From JACDAV01 sp964626755 (GTDB lineage: Bacteria; Chloroflexota; Limnocylindria; Limnocylindrales; CSP1-4), in contig CAZVGO010000028.1 of NCBI GenBank assembly GCA_964626755.1, positions 310,001 through 374,000 on the forward strand: a stretch of 64,000 bases of DNA. The letters are read 5' to 3'. Shown here piece by piece: positions 41,744-50,705 of this stretch (position 1 is its first letter; every line of letters starts with the position of its first letter). The notes beneath the pieces are model-generated. The model saw nothing but the letters and a program-made list of their open reading frames with translations. It was not told the DNA's origin and searched no databases. The position numbers and the translations under genes are program-made.

Positions 41744-42820
41744 TCAAGCCTGCACGGCGAGATCGACCTCGTGCCAGAAGCCCGTTATGGCGTCATCCCA
41801 ACGGTACTGGCGCGCGACACCGGGTCCAACACGACGGAGACGGCGGCGGAGCTCCTCGTCCTCACGCAGCCTCGTCACGGCGTCGACGACCGCATCAGGA
41901 TCTTCCGGATCGAACGTCAAGGCTGCTCCCTTCGTGACCTCCGCGAGCGCTCCCCGATTGGCGACGGCGGTCGGTACCCCAAGAAGCAACGCCTCCAGCG
42001 GCGGCTTCCCGGAGCCGTCTGCGAGGGCGGGGTGGACAAAGATGTCCGCATCCCGGATGAGTGCCATGAGCCGGGGCGCGGGCAGGTGGGCGATGAATTG
42101 AACGCGTCCAGCCAGACCCTCCTGCTCGACCCGGCGCCGGAGAGCCAGGTCCTGGGTACCGCTCGGACCGTAGAGCACGAGATCGAGCTCCCCGCCGGCG
42201 CCGGCCCGCCAGGCATCGAGGAGCGCGCCGGCATTCCAGGCCGGCTGGGTTTGGCCGACGAAGAGGGCGTAGGGCCGCGGGTACTCGGTCCCCGGGTCGG
42301 GCGGCGGCAGGTGGTCGAGGCCCCAGGCGATCGTCGTTACCTTTTCTGGCGGAACGTGCAGATGCTCCACGATGGTGTCCCGAACGTAATTCGAAGGCGC
42401 GATGATGCGGCTGGCCCGTCGTGCCGTGACGCGGGCGAGAATCTCCGCCACCTGCCTGAAGCCGGGTTCATACAGGTGCGGCAACAACATGAAGTCGATG
42501 CCGTGGATGATGACCACCGATGGCTCTGGGAGCGTGACAGGGAGTGGCCCGGCCGGCGCGAACCACGCCGCGAACCCACCGCGGATCGACCGGAGCGGGC
42601 CGCCGAGCGTAAGCCAGCCGACGTCAAGGGCCAGATTCGTCCCCCGGCGGATCGGTGCGGGAAGGTTGTTCTGGCGCGAGAGGCGGGGCCATCCGTGGAC
42701 GGCGACGACTTCCCATTCGTCGCGACGCCGCTCCGCCATCCGATTCAGGATCACGTCGGCATATACCGTGGTCCCACCGGGCGGATAGCGATGAATCCGC
42801 AGGTCGAAGCCCAGTCTCAC
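41744..42820 (-). CDS. Family 4 glycosyltransferase (tandem paralogue B)
   Basis: About 358 aa from GTG 42820 (VRLGFDLRIH), 20 nt after the upstream paralogue's stop. Motifs: RIHRYPPGGTTVYAD, SVVIIHGIDFMLLPHLYEPGF, ASRIIAPSNYVRDTIVEHL, YALFVGQTQPAWNAGALLDA and the donor end PALADGSGKPPLEALLLGVPTAVAN. It matches the next gene over nearly the whole length, so they are a recent duplication. Likely related to mannosyl-type transferases. Confidence 0.88.
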   Translation of the reverse strand: MRLGFDLRIHRYPPGGTTVYADVILNRMAERRRDEWEVVAVHGWPRLSRQNNLPAPIRRGTNLALDVGWLTLGGPLRSIRGGFAAWFAPAGPLPVTLPEPSVVIIHGIDFMLLPHLYEPGFRQVAEILARVTARRASRIIAPSNYVRDTIVEHLHVPPEKVTTIAWGLDHLPPPDPGTEYPRPYALFVGQTQPAWNAGALLDAWRAGAGGELDLVLYGPSGTQDLALRRRVEQEGLAGRVQFIAHLPAPRLMALIRDADIFVHPALADGSGKPPLEALLLGVPTAVANRGALAEVTKGAALTFDPEDPDAVVDAVTRLREDEELRRRLRRVGPGVARQYRWDDAITGFWHEVDLAVQA

Positions 42821-42839
42821 GCGAGATCCTCTCCCCCGC

Positions 42840-43952
42840 TCACGCGTCCAACGCGAGCTGCACCTCACGCCAGTAGCCGGTCACGGCGTCGTCCCAGCGA
42901 TACCGGCGCGCCACCTCCGGTCCCTCGCGCCGGAGCCGTCGGCGGAGCTCGTCGTCCTCGCGGAGCCTCGTGACGACATCGACGAGGGCGTCGGGATCGT
43001 CCGGATCGAATGTCAGCGCTGCGCCCTTGGTGACCTCGACAAGGGCCCCTCGATTGGACACCGCGGTGGGGACCCCGAAGAGCATGGCCTCGAGGGGTGG
43101 CATTCCCCGACCATCGGCCAGCGCGGGGTAGAGGAAGATGTCCGCATCCCGGATCAGCGCCATCAGTCGTGGGGAAGGCAGGTGGCCCGTGAAGTACACG
43201 CGCTTGGCGAGACCTTCCTGCTCGACGCGCCCCCGGAGCCCCGGCTCGTCGCGACCGATAGGCCCGCTGATGACCAAATCCAGCTCTCCGCCGGCGCCCG
43301 ACCGCCAGGCATCCAACAAGACGCCCACGTTCCACTCCGGTTGGGTCTGCCCGACAAAGAGAGCATATGGCCGTGGGTGCTGGTTGCGAGGGTCCGGAGC
43401 TGGAAGGTGGTCGAGGCCAAAGGGGATTGTCGTCACCTTTTCCGGCAGGACGCCCAGATGCTCAACGATCGTTCGCCGAGTGTAGTCGGACGGTGCGACG
43501 ATCCGGCTGGCTCGTCGCGCCGTGACGCGTGCGAGGATCGCGGCGACGCGCCGGAAGCCAGGCTCGTACAGATGCGGCAGGAGCATGAAGTCGATGCCGT
43601 AGATGATGACGACCGAGGGCTGCCGCAGTGTGCATGGTAGCGGCCCTCCCGGTGCGAACCAGGCTCCGAATCTACCCCGGGCCGCCTCGGCCGGGCCGCC
43701 CAGCGTAAGCCACCCCAGGTCGAGTGCCAGGTTAGCGCCACGTCGGATCGGGGCGGGAAGCCTCGTCCGGCGGGGGAGGCGCGGCCATCCGGCGACGGGA
43801 ACGACCTGCCACCCATCCGGACGTAGCTCCGCCATCCGACCCAGTATCCAGTCGGCATAGGAAGTAGTCCCGCCCGGCGGGTAGCGATGGATACGCAGGT
43901 CGAAGCCCAATCTCAAGCCCGGTCTTCCTCTGACGCGTCCACTCTCGATCAT
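42840..43952 (-). CDS. Family 4 glycosyltransferase (tandem paralogue A)
   Basis: Protein of 370 aa. It shares long stretches with its downstream neighbour: GFDLRIHRYPPGGTT, GWLTLGGP, GIDFMLLPHLYEPGFR, ILARVTARRASRI, YALFVGQTQP and NRGAL-EVTKGAALTFDP. Differences concentrate in the donor loop (ADGRGMPPLEAMLFGVPTAVSN versus SGKPPLEALLLG), so the two may use different sugars or linkages. It is 12 nt after the DPM1-like gene and belongs to the leftward unit from 46943. Confidence 0.88.
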   Translation of the reverse strand: MIESGRVRGRPGLRLGFDLRIHRYPPGGTTSYADWILGRMAELRPDGWQVVPVAGWPRLPRRTRLPAPIRRGANLALDLGWLTLGGPAEAARGRFGAWFAPGGPLPCTLRQPSVVIIYGIDFMLLPHLYEPGFRRVAAILARVTARRASRIVAPSDYTRRTIVEHLGVLPEKVTTIPFGLDHLPAPDPRNQHPRPYALFVGQTQPEWNVGVLLDAWRSGAGGELDLVISGPIGRDEPGLRGRVEQEGLAKRVYFTGHLPSPRLMALIRDADIFLYPALADGRGMPPLEAMLFGVPTAVSNRGALVEVTKGAALTFDPDDPDALVDVVTRLREDDELRRRLRREGPEVARRYRWDDAVTGYWREVQLALDA

Positions 43953-43964
43953 CCCCTCAGCGCC

Positions 43965-44708
43965 CTACGTGCGAGTTCTGCGTCGGTGCCGCAGCCTGCC
44001 GCGCATCGCGTGTCCATACCAGTGGAGGTAGTGCGGCAGCCATTTCCGAAGCTTGAAGTTGCTCTGGCCAGCGGTGCGATCGCGCCACGTCGTCGGCAGC
44101 TCGGCGACTCGCCGCCCGTCGAGCGTCGCCTTTACGGTCAGCTCGAGCGCGAGCTCAAAGCCGGCGGTGCTCTCGATGGACACGGTGTCGAGGAAGCGCC
44201 GCGTGTAGAGCTTGAAATTGTTCGTCGGGTCGTGCGTCGCGACGCCGCCGAACCAGTGGAGAGTCAGCCCAGCGGCACGACTGAGCAGCCGTTTCAGCGG
44301 CGGGCCGCCGATCTGCCGGCCACCGCGCATGTAGCGTGAGGCCGAGACGACGTCGGCACCGTCCCGAGCCAGCTCGATCATCCGGTCGACGAGGTGCGGT
44401 TCGTCCGATCCGTCGGCCATCGATACGAGGACATACGGAGCGCGCGAAGCGGCGAGTCCGGACCGCATCGCGTTGAGGACGCCGCGCCCCAACTCATTCC
44501 GGTGCCCGCGGATCGCCGGCAGGCCCGCCGCGAGCCGAGCGATGACCGGCACGGTCGTGTCGCCGTCGAAGTCGTAGACGACGAGGATCTCATGGCGAGT
44601 CTTGACCGCGGCCGTGAGTGCCCGCAGGACCGGCTCGACCGCCTCGCCCTCGTTGTAGACCGGCACGACGATCGAGAGCTCCGGAGCGGGACCGAAGGCG
44701 GAGCTCAC
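43965..44708 (-). CDS. DPM1-like family 2 glycosyltransferase
   Basis: Protein of 247 aa; ATG 44708 overlaps the epimerase stop (ATGA). It is the dolichyl-phosphate-mannose-synthase type: ELSIVVPVYNEGEAVEPVLRAL, LGRGVLNAMRSGLAAS, MADGSDEPHLVDRMIEL (D-G-S-D motif), SRYMRGGRQIGGPPLKR and TNNFKLYTRRFLD. No C-terminal membrane helices remain. It probably loads a sugar on polyprenyl phosphate or extends the repeat unit. Confidence 0.88.
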   Translation of the reverse strand: MSSAFGPAPELSIVVPVYNEGEAVEPVLRALTAAVKTRHEILVVYDFDGDTTVPVIARLAAGLPAIRGHRNELGRGVLNAMRSGLAASRAPYVLVSMADGSDEPHLVDRMIELARDGADVVSASRYMRGGRQIGGPPLKRLLSRAAGLTLHWFGGVATHDPTNNFKLYTRRFLDTVSIESTAGFELALELTVKATLDGRRVAELPTTWRDRTAGQSNFKLRKWLPHYLHWYGHAMRGRLRHRRRTRT

Positions 44709-45727
44709 AGCCGGCCGGCCGCGACCTCGTCGCGGATCCAGGGAATAACCTCATCGAGCATCGTGTCGAGCGAGGTCGTCGCCTCGAACCCCAGGATGGT
44801 CGCGGCCTTCCGGGTATCGGGCACGCGGAGCTGGACGTCGTGCTCGAACGGCGGGTCGGACATGTAGCTGAACGGCCTGCCGTTCCCGTGGACCTTGGTC
44901 CAGATGCACTCGGCCAGCTCGAGCACCGTCGTCGACCGGGCGGTCGATAGGTTGAAGTCGTCGTTGATCGCGGCCGGCGACTCCATCGCGAGCCGGATCC
45001 CCCGGGCGAGATCGCCGCCGTACGTGTAGTGGCGGATCTGGCTGCCATCGCCGAGGATGTGGAGCGGGTCCTGGCCTTTCAGCACCTTGAGGACGAGGTC
45101 GGGCACGACGTGCGAAAGAGCGAGCTTTACGTTGCCGCTCATGACATCGCTGTCGCGAACCGCCCGGCGCTCGCCGATCCCGACGCAGTTAAATGGCCGC
45201 ACGATCGTGTACGAAATCCCGTGTTGCTCCCGAGCACCCTTCGCGAAGTACTCGGACGCGAGCTTCTGGAAGCCGTACGTCGAAACTGGCGGCGGCGAGC
45301 TCAGCTGGGCGCCCTCGGGGGTCGGGAAGACCGTCGCCGACTCGTAGACCATCGACGAGCTGATGACGACAACCCGCTCGAGCCGCCCGGCGCGGTGGGC
45401 CGCGATCGCGGCATCGAACGTCGAGGCGAGAATCCGCTCGTTCTCCGCAAGTAGGTCGTACGCGAACTCGTGGAAGTAGCTGATCCCGCCGATCATCGCG
45501 GCCGCGGCCACGATCTGATCGCAGTCCGCGGCGAGGTCCGTGAGGAGGGCCGTGTCCTTCGCGTCGCCCTCGATGAACCGGTACCTCTGGTGGCCGTCGT
45601 ACGACTTCGCGAGGCGTCCGTACTTGCTGAAGTTGTCGACGCCGACGACCTCGTGGCCTGCTTCGAGTAGATCCGGGATCAGGTAGCCGTTGATAAACCC
45701 GGCCGCCCCGGTGACGAGGACCTTCAT
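44705..45727 (-). CDS. NAD-dependent nucleotide-sugar epimerase/dehydratase (extended SDR)
   Basis: Protein of 340 aa; the start ATG at 45727 begins MKVLVTGAAGFING, so the longer frame is a shadow. The Rossmann Gly motif is G7-A-A-G-F-I-N-G. The catalytic triad is present: SSS (123-125), Y151 in STYGFQKLASEY and K155. RPFNCVGIGERRAV and FNLSTARSTTVLELA are typical. Specificity could be C4-epimerisation or 4,6-dehydration. It is coupled to the DPM1-like gene and lies 10 nt downstream of the sugar dehydrogenase gene. Confidence 0.88.
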   Translation of the reverse strand: MKVLVTGAAGFINGYLIPDLLEAGHEVVGVDNFSKYGRLAKSYDGHQRYRFIEGDAKDTALLTDLAADCDQIVAAAAMIGGISYFHEFAYDLLAENERILASTFDAAIAAHRAGRLERVVVISSSMVYESATVFPTPEGAQLSSPPPVSTYGFQKLASEYFAKGAREQHGISYTIVRPFNCVGIGERRAVRDSDVMSGNVKLALSHVVPDLVLKVLKGQDPLHILGDGSQIRHYTYGGDLARGIRLAMESPAAINDDFNLSTARSTTVLELAECIWTKVHGNGRPFSYMSDPPFEHDVQLRVPDTRKAATILGFEATTSLDTMLDEVIPWIRDEVAAGRL

Positions 45728-45737
45728 CCGGTCGCCA

Positions 45738-46943
45738 CTACAGCCGGATCCCCTCCCCAAGGGCCCCCCAGATGTCGACGATGTCTCGGCCGTCGACGCG
45801 CAGCCCGCGGTACGCCTTGTGCGGCACCCCGAGGATGAGGACCTCCGATTCGGCAACGACCTGTTTGACCGGGACGAGGCGCGGGTCGGCGACGTACGGG
45901 TCTGTGCACAGGACCCGCGCGCCGGCCCACGCGAGCAGTTTTCGCAGCTTGTAGCTTAGCGACGCGCGACTATCGTCAGACTCGGCCTTGAACGCCATCC
46001 CGAGGATCCCAATCTTGCGGCCTCGGAGCGAACCGTAGACCCGTTCAAGCGCCGCCACGATGTATGCCGGCATCCCCTCGTTGATCTGCATCGCGGACTG
46101 GCCCATGGGAAAGTGGTCGCTGGTGAACGCGGCGAGCTGCATCGTGTCCTTGAACAGGCACGGGCCGGCTGCGAATCCTGGGCCCGGCAGGTCGGCCGCC
46201 CGCGGGTACTCGTGGCGGATCGCGTGGAGCACGTTGGCGTAGTCCACGCCCGCCTGGTGGGCGATCATGAAGAACTGGTTGGCGACCGCGAACTTCATGT
46301 ACCGCCACGTGTTCGTGAACAGCTTCGCGAGCTCCGCCTCCTTCGAAGAGGTCCGGATGACGGTTGGGACAAGGCGACCGAAGAGCGCGGACGCGCGCTC
46401 GAACGCGGGGTCGCTGTCCGCCCCAACGATCTGGGGCAGCGTCTCGAGCTCCTCGAGCGCGTGGCCCTCCGCGATGCGCTCGGGGCAGAAAGCAAGGTCG
46501 ATCGTGCAGCCCCGCTCCGCGAGCGCCTCCGCAACGTAGGTCGTGGTCCCAGGGTAGACCGTGCTGCGCAGGATGACGAGCGCGCCTGGACGGAGGTAGG
46601 GTGCCAATTGATCGACCGTGCGCTCGAAGATCGTCATCGAGGGATTGAGGAACTCGTCTACCGGCGTGCCGATCACGACCATGATCTGGAGGCTGCGGCA
46701 GAGGATTTCAGGGGCCGCCGAGAGCTCCAGGCGACCTGTCGCAAGGACCTCAGGGAGGAGCTCGTCGGCGCCCTCTTCCTTGAACGGCATCCGCCCGCCC
46801 CTGATCAGGTCGAGCGTCGCTTGGTTCGTGTCGAAGATGCCCACCCGGAGTCCCGCCTGAGCGAAGGCAAGGCTGATCGGGAGGCCGACATGACCCCCGC
46901 CGCCGAGGACTACAAGATCAAGGTCGAGCGTCTGCTCCGCCAT
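45738..46943 (-). CDS. UDP-glucose/GDP-mannose dehydrogenase family enzyme
   Basis: Protein of 401 aa. N-terminal NAD domain with VVLGGGGHVGLPISLAFA, central TVYPGTTTYVAEALAERG and FCPERIAEGHALEEL, helix AELAKLFTNTWRYMKFAVANQ, and the catalytic C262 in GFAAGPCLFKDT; the C-terminal domain has GILGMAFKAESDDSRAS. It oxidises a UDP-sugar at C6 to a uronic acid (UDP-GlcA or UDP-ManNAcA type). The GHALEEL motif leans to the WecC-like branch. It heads the leftward unit 46943-41744; a 140-bp spacer separates it from the divergent sulfoquinovose synthase gene. Confidence 0.9.
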   Translation of the reverse strand: MAEQTLDLDLVVLGGGGHVGLPISLAFAQAGLRVGIFDTNQATLDLIRGGRMPFKEEGADELLPEVLATGRLELSAAPEILCRSLQIMVVIGTPVDEFLNPSMTIFERTVDQLAPYLRPGALVILRSTVYPGTTTYVAEALAERGCTIDLAFCPERIAEGHALEELETLPQIVGADSDPAFERASALFGRLVPTVIRTSSKEAELAKLFTNTWRYMKFAVANQFFMIAHQAGVDYANVLHAIRHEYPRAADLPGPGFAAGPCLFKDTMQLAAFTSDHFPMGQSAMQINEGMPAYIVAALERVYGSLRGRKIGILGMAFKAESDDSRASLSYKLRKLLAWAGARVLCTDPYVADPRLVPVKQVVAESEVLILGVPHKAYRGLRVDGRDIVDIWGALGEGIRL

Positions 46944-47083
46944 GGGCCATCACTTTAGCCGACCACATAGCCTGGGCGGCCGGATGCCGGTCGCCGGGAG
47001 CCCCGTGCTAGACTCCGCCCGGTTCGGCAGGCATCCCGGCGCGCCCGGAGGGCGGCGTCGGAGCGTCGTGGGAGGCTCGGACG
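46944..47083. promoter_or_regulatory. Divergent promoter region of two nucleotide-sugar operons
   Basis: A 140-bp spacer between the leftward dehydrogenase start and the rightward sulfoquinovose synthase start; it must hold both promoters. A GGGAGG (47068-47073) serves the rightward GTG. No clear -35/-10 pair or operator repeat can be named. Confidence 0.35.
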
Positions 47084-48277
47084 GTGACCCAGCGGATCCT
47101 CGTGCTCGGCGGCGACGGCTACCTCGGCTGGCCGACGGCCATGGCGTTCTCCCGGGCGGGTCACCGGGTGGCCGTCCTGGACAACTTCGCCAAGCGCGAC
47201 TGGGAGGCTGAGCTCGGGGTCAAGCCCCTCCTGCCGATCCCCAGCCTCGAGCAGCGGATCCACGCCTGGCGGGAGGTCACCGAGAACGACATCGATCTGT
47301 TCGTCGGTGACCTCACGGACTACGGCTTCGTCGAGAACGTCATCGACGGCTTCCGGCCGGACACGATCGTCCACTACGGGGAGCAGCCCTCGGCGCCGTA
47401 CTCGATGATCGACGCCCGGCATGCGGCCTTCACCCAGTCGAACAACGTCGTTGGCAACCTCAACGTTCTGTTCGCGATCCGCGACCGATCCCCGGAGACC
47501 CACCTCGTCAAGCTCGGGACGATGGGCGAGTACGGGACGCCGGACATCGACATCGAGGAGGGCTACCTGACCGTCGCCCACAAGGGGCGGTCGCACACGT
47601 TCCTCTACCCGAAGACGCCGGGCTCGATGTACCACCTCTCGAAGGTCCACGACAGCCACAACATCCACTTCGCGACCCGGATCTGGGGTCTCCGGGCGAC
47701 GGACCTCAACCAGGGCGTGGTGTACGGGCTCGAGACGGACGACACGGCGCTCGACCGGCGCCTGGCGACGAGCTTCCACTACGACGAGGTCTTCGGGACG
47801 GCCCTCAACCGGTTCTGCGTCCAGGCGGCGATCGGCCACCCCCTGACCGTGTACGGCAAGGGCGGCCAGACGCGCGGCTACCTGAACATCCGCGACACGA
47901 TCCAGTGCGTGGCCCTCGCGGCGGCGAACCCGGCCGATGCCGGTGAGCTGCGCGTCTACAACCAGTTCACCGAGCAGTTCACCGTGCTCGAGCTCGCGGA
48001 ACGCGTGAAGGCCGCGGCCACCCACCTCGGCTGGGACGTGACGATCGAGCACTCCCGGAACCCCAGGAAGGAGTCCGAGGAGCACTACTACAACGCCCGC
48101 CACTCGAAGCTCCTCGACCTCGGCCTGAAGCCGACCCTGCTCAACGAGGAGCTCATCGACACGATGCTCCTCAAGATCGCCGACCAGCGCGACCGGATCG
48201 ACCCGACCACCCTCGTCCAGAACGTCCGCTGGGTGCCCGAGCCACTGACGGAAGCGCGCGCCACCAGCCGCGCCTGA
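47084..48277 (+). CDS. sqdB: UDP-sulfoquinovose synthase (SQD1/SqdB-like)
   Basis: Protein of 397 aa from a GTG at 47084. It matches the SQD1 family over its whole length: ILVLGGDGYLGWPTAM, the highly specific HYGEQPSAPYSMIDARHA, TQSNNVVGNLNVLFAI, LVKLGTMGEYGTPDIDIEEG and YHLSKVHDSHNIHFA, then ATDLNQGVVYGLETDD. Catalytic T146, Y183 and K187 are present. It makes UDP-sulfoquinovose from UDP-glucose and sulfite, the donor for sulfolipid SQDG or for sulfonated glycans. Its place in a glycan locus, beside a GalE-type enzyme and a flippase, points to either fate. No SqdX partner can be singled out among the GT4s. Confidence 0.9.
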   Translation: MTQRILVLGGDGYLGWPTAMAFSRAGHRVAVLDNFAKRDWEAELGVKPLLPIPSLEQRIHAWREVTENDIDLFVGDLTDYGFVENVIDGFRPDTIVHYGEQPSAPYSMIDARHAAFTQSNNVVGNLNVLFAIRDRSPETHLVKLGTMGEYGTPDIDIEEGYLTVAHKGRSHTFLYPKTPGSMYHLSKVHDSHNIHFATRIWGLRATDLNQGVVYGLETDDTALDRRLATSFHYDEVFGTALNRFCVQAAIGHPLTVYGKGGQTRGYLNIRDTIQCVALAAANPADAGELRVYNQFTEQFTVLELAERVKAAATHLGWDVTIEHSRNPRKESEEHYYNARHSKLLDLGLKPTLLNEELIDTMLLKIADQRDRIDPTTLVQNVRWVPEPLTEARATSRA

Positions 48278-48286
48278 GCACCCGGG

Positions 48287-49264
48287 GTGAGCCGGACCGT
48301 CCTCGTCACCGGCGGCGCCGGGTTCATCGGCTCATCGCTCGCGCGACTCCTGGCCGCCCGGGGCGATCGGGTCCGGATCCTCGACGACCTATCGATCGGC
48401 CGGGCCGAATATCTCGAGGGCGTCCCGCACGAGCTGATCCGGATGCCGCTCGCCGAAGGCGAAGCCGTGGCCCGAGCCGTCGAGGGCGTCGACGCAGTCG
48501 TCCATCTCGCGGCCCGGGCGGGCATCCCCGACTCGGTCGCGGACCCGCTCGGCACGTTCGAGGTCAACGTTCGCCAACTCCTCGGCGTGCTCGATGCGGC
48601 CCGTACGGCCGGCGTGCCGCGTTTCGTCTTCGCCTCCTCGAACGCCGCCGCGGGTGACCACGAGCCGCCGGCCGACGAGACGGACCTCCCCCACCCTGTC
48701 TCTCCGTACGGCGCGTCGAAGCTCGCCGGCGAGGCGTACTGCCAGGCCTACGCCGCGACGTATGGGATCGCCGCCTGCTCGCTGCGCTTCTCGAACGCCT
48801 ACGGCCCGCGCTCGCTGCACAAGAAGAGCGTCGTCGCGGCCTGGGTGCGAGCCGCGCTGGCGGGCGAGCCGGTGACCATCCACGGGGACGGCGAGCAGAC
48901 CCGGGACTTCGTCTACGTCGATGACCTCGCCGGTGCTGTGCTGGCGGCTCTCGACGCCCCGCCCGATGTGGTGGCCGGCGAGCTGTTCCAGGCGGGCACC
49001 GGTCGCGAGACGACGATCAACGAGCTGGTCGCCGCGGTCGAGCGCGCAGTCGGTCGACCGATCGAGATCCTCCGCGAGCCCGCGCGGCCGGGCGACGTGC
49101 GGCGGAACGTGAGCCGCGTCGACAAGGCGCAGACGCATCTCGGGTACCGGGCGACCGTCCCGCTCGAGGACGGGCTGGCGCGGACCGTCAGCTGGTTCCG
49201 CTCCGCCCTGCGAGATCCGGCGCTGGCCGGCGTCGTGCCCCACGGCGCCTCTGGATCGGGATAG
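48287..49264 (+). CDS. GalE/WbpP-type NAD-dependent epimerase
   Basis: Protein of 325 aa from a GTG at 48287. Extended SDR: VLVTGGAGFIGSSLARLL, VVHLAARAGIPDSVADP, VFASSNAAAGDH, Y141 and K145 in SPYGASKLAGEAY, RFSNAYGPRS and GDGEQTRDFVYVDDLA. It probably epimerises UDP-glucose or a UDP-uronate at C4. The gene is 9 nt after the sulfoquinovose synthase and 4 nt before a flippase, so it is an operon member. Confidence 0.88.
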   Translation: MSRTVLVTGGAGFIGSSLARLLAARGDRVRILDDLSIGRAEYLEGVPHELIRMPLAEGEAVARAVEGVDAVVHLAARAGIPDSVADPLGTFEVNVRQLLGVLDAARTAGVPRFVFASSNAAAGDHEPPADETDLPHPVSPYGASKLAGEAYCQAYAATYGIAACSLRFSNAYGPRSLHKKSVVAAWVRAALAGEPVTIHGDGEQTRDFVYVDDLAGAVLAALDAPPDVVAGELFQAGTGRETTINELVAAVERAVGRPIEILREPARPGDVRRNVSRVDKAQTHLGYRATVPLEDGLARTVSWFRSALRDPALAGVVPHGASGSG

Positions 49265-49268
49265 AGGG

Positions 49269-50705
49269 GTGAGCGCCGGGACCGCCCCCAGCCCTCTCCT
49301 CCGCGACGCCCTCTACACGATCGGGACGCGGTTCGGGCTGGCTGTCCTCATCTTCGCGACGGACATCCTGCTTGCCCGATTGCTCGGTCCGGCGGCCAAG
49401 GGGCGCTTCACTCTCGTCCTGCTGTACAGCCAGCTGGCCGCCCTCGTCGTCGGCTTCGGGATGGATTCGGCGCTCGGGCTCGTCTCCGGGCGCGGCCGTG
49501 AGCCCGCCCGCCGGGGCCTCGCGAACGCGATCGTCTGGACCGCCGTTGCCGGCGGCTTCGCCGTGGTCGTCAGCGCCTGGCTGTACGGCCTGCCGACCGA
49601 CGTCCTGCCGCGCGGCCCGCTCGCCACGGTGATCCCGAACCTGTCCGCCGCACAATTCACCTACGCCGCCCTCGCGATCCCGGGCGAGCTGTTCTTCTCG
49701 CTCGGCCTGTACGCCCTCCTCGGTCGCCAGCGGGTGATCGCCTATGGGGCAATCCGGCTCCTCCGCCGCGGGCTTCTCGTCGTCCTCGTCATCGCCGTGG
49801 CCGCGATCGCCCGGCTGGATCTCGTCGCCGCCCTGCGTCTCAACGTCCTGGTGCTCGTCGTAACCGGCGTCGCGATTCTGTGGGCTGCGGGCAGGGGCGG
49901 GACGCTCGGCCTGCGGCCCTCCGGACCGCTGCTCGGTGAGGAGCTCCGATTCGGCGGCCGGGCGATCCTCGGTACGCTCGCGGAACGGCTTCAGTTCCGG
50001 GCGGACGCCTTCCTCGTGAACGCGATCCGCGGCGTGCGGGAGACGGGCGTGTACTCCGTGACGAGCGGGCTGGCGGAGACCCTCTGGTACGTCCCGAACG
50101 CCCTCGGGACCGTCATGTTCAGCCGAGCCGTCGACCCCACGGCGGACGCGGGCCGGATCGCCGCGGTCCTCACCCGGACGACGATCGCCGTCGCCATCGC
50201 CACCTCGATCCCGGCGTTCATCCTCGGCCCGCGCCTCGTCGAGATCGTCTACGGCGCGGAGTTCGGCGCGGCGGGCGACGCGCTGCGCCTCATCCTGCCC
50301 GGGATCGTCGCGTACAGCGTCGTGGCCGTCCTGTCCCGCTACATCGTTGGCCAGGGCCGGCCCGGCACGGGCACGGCGGTTCTCCTCATCGGCCTCGCCC
50401 TGAATGTCGGCAGCAACCTGATCCTCATCCCGCGGTTCGGGATTCTCGGGGCCGCGGCCAGCTCGTCGATCTCGTACGCGGTGACGGCCCTGCTGACGCT
50501 GATCGTGTTCCGCCGCCTGTCCGGTCGGGGCTGGGTCGAGACGTTGATCCTCCGCGACGCGGACATGCGGTCCGTCGGCCGGGCGATGGCCGCCCTCTGG
50601 GATCGAATCCGTGGCCGGCGGCGAGGGCCGCTCGTGGGTCTCCGGGGCGGCGGCGCCGCCGCGGAGATCGTCATCGGCGAGCGCGAGCCCGGCGAGGAGC
50701 GCTAG
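49269..50705 (+). CDS. Wzx-type flippase / polysaccharide biosynthesis membrane protein
   Basis: Protein of 478 aa, GTG start at 49269. About 12-14 helices; ILLARLLGPAAKGRFTLVLL near the N-terminus is the MOP-superfamily hallmark. Also LNVGSNLILIPRFGILGAAASSSISYAVTALL in pieces near 380-415. The cytosolic C-terminus is basic. It lies between the epimerase and a GT4, the stop touching the next GTG. Probably exports the unit built by this operon. Confidence 0.9.
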   Translation: MSAGTAPSPLLRDALYTIGTRFGLAVLIFATDILLARLLGPAAKGRFTLVLLYSQLAALVVGFGMDSALGLVSGRGREPARRGLANAIVWTAVAGGFAVVVSAWLYGLPTDVLPRGPLATVIPNLSAAQFTYAALAIPGELFFSLGLYALLGRQRVIAYGAIRLLRRGLLVVLVIAVAAIARLDLVAALRLNVLVLVVTGVAILWAAGRGGTLGLRPSGPLLGEELRFGGRAILGTLAERLQFRADAFLVNAIRGVRETGVYSVTSGLAETLWYVPNALGTVMFSRAVDPTADAGRIAAVLTRTTIAVAIATSIPAFILGPRLVEIVYGAEFGAAGDALRLILPGIVAYSVVAVLSRYIVGQGRPGTGTAVLLIGLALNVGSNLILIPRFGILGAAASSSISYAVTALLTLIVFRRLSGRGWVETLILRDADMRSVGRAMAALWDRIRGRRRGPLVGLRGGGAAAEIVIGEREPGEER

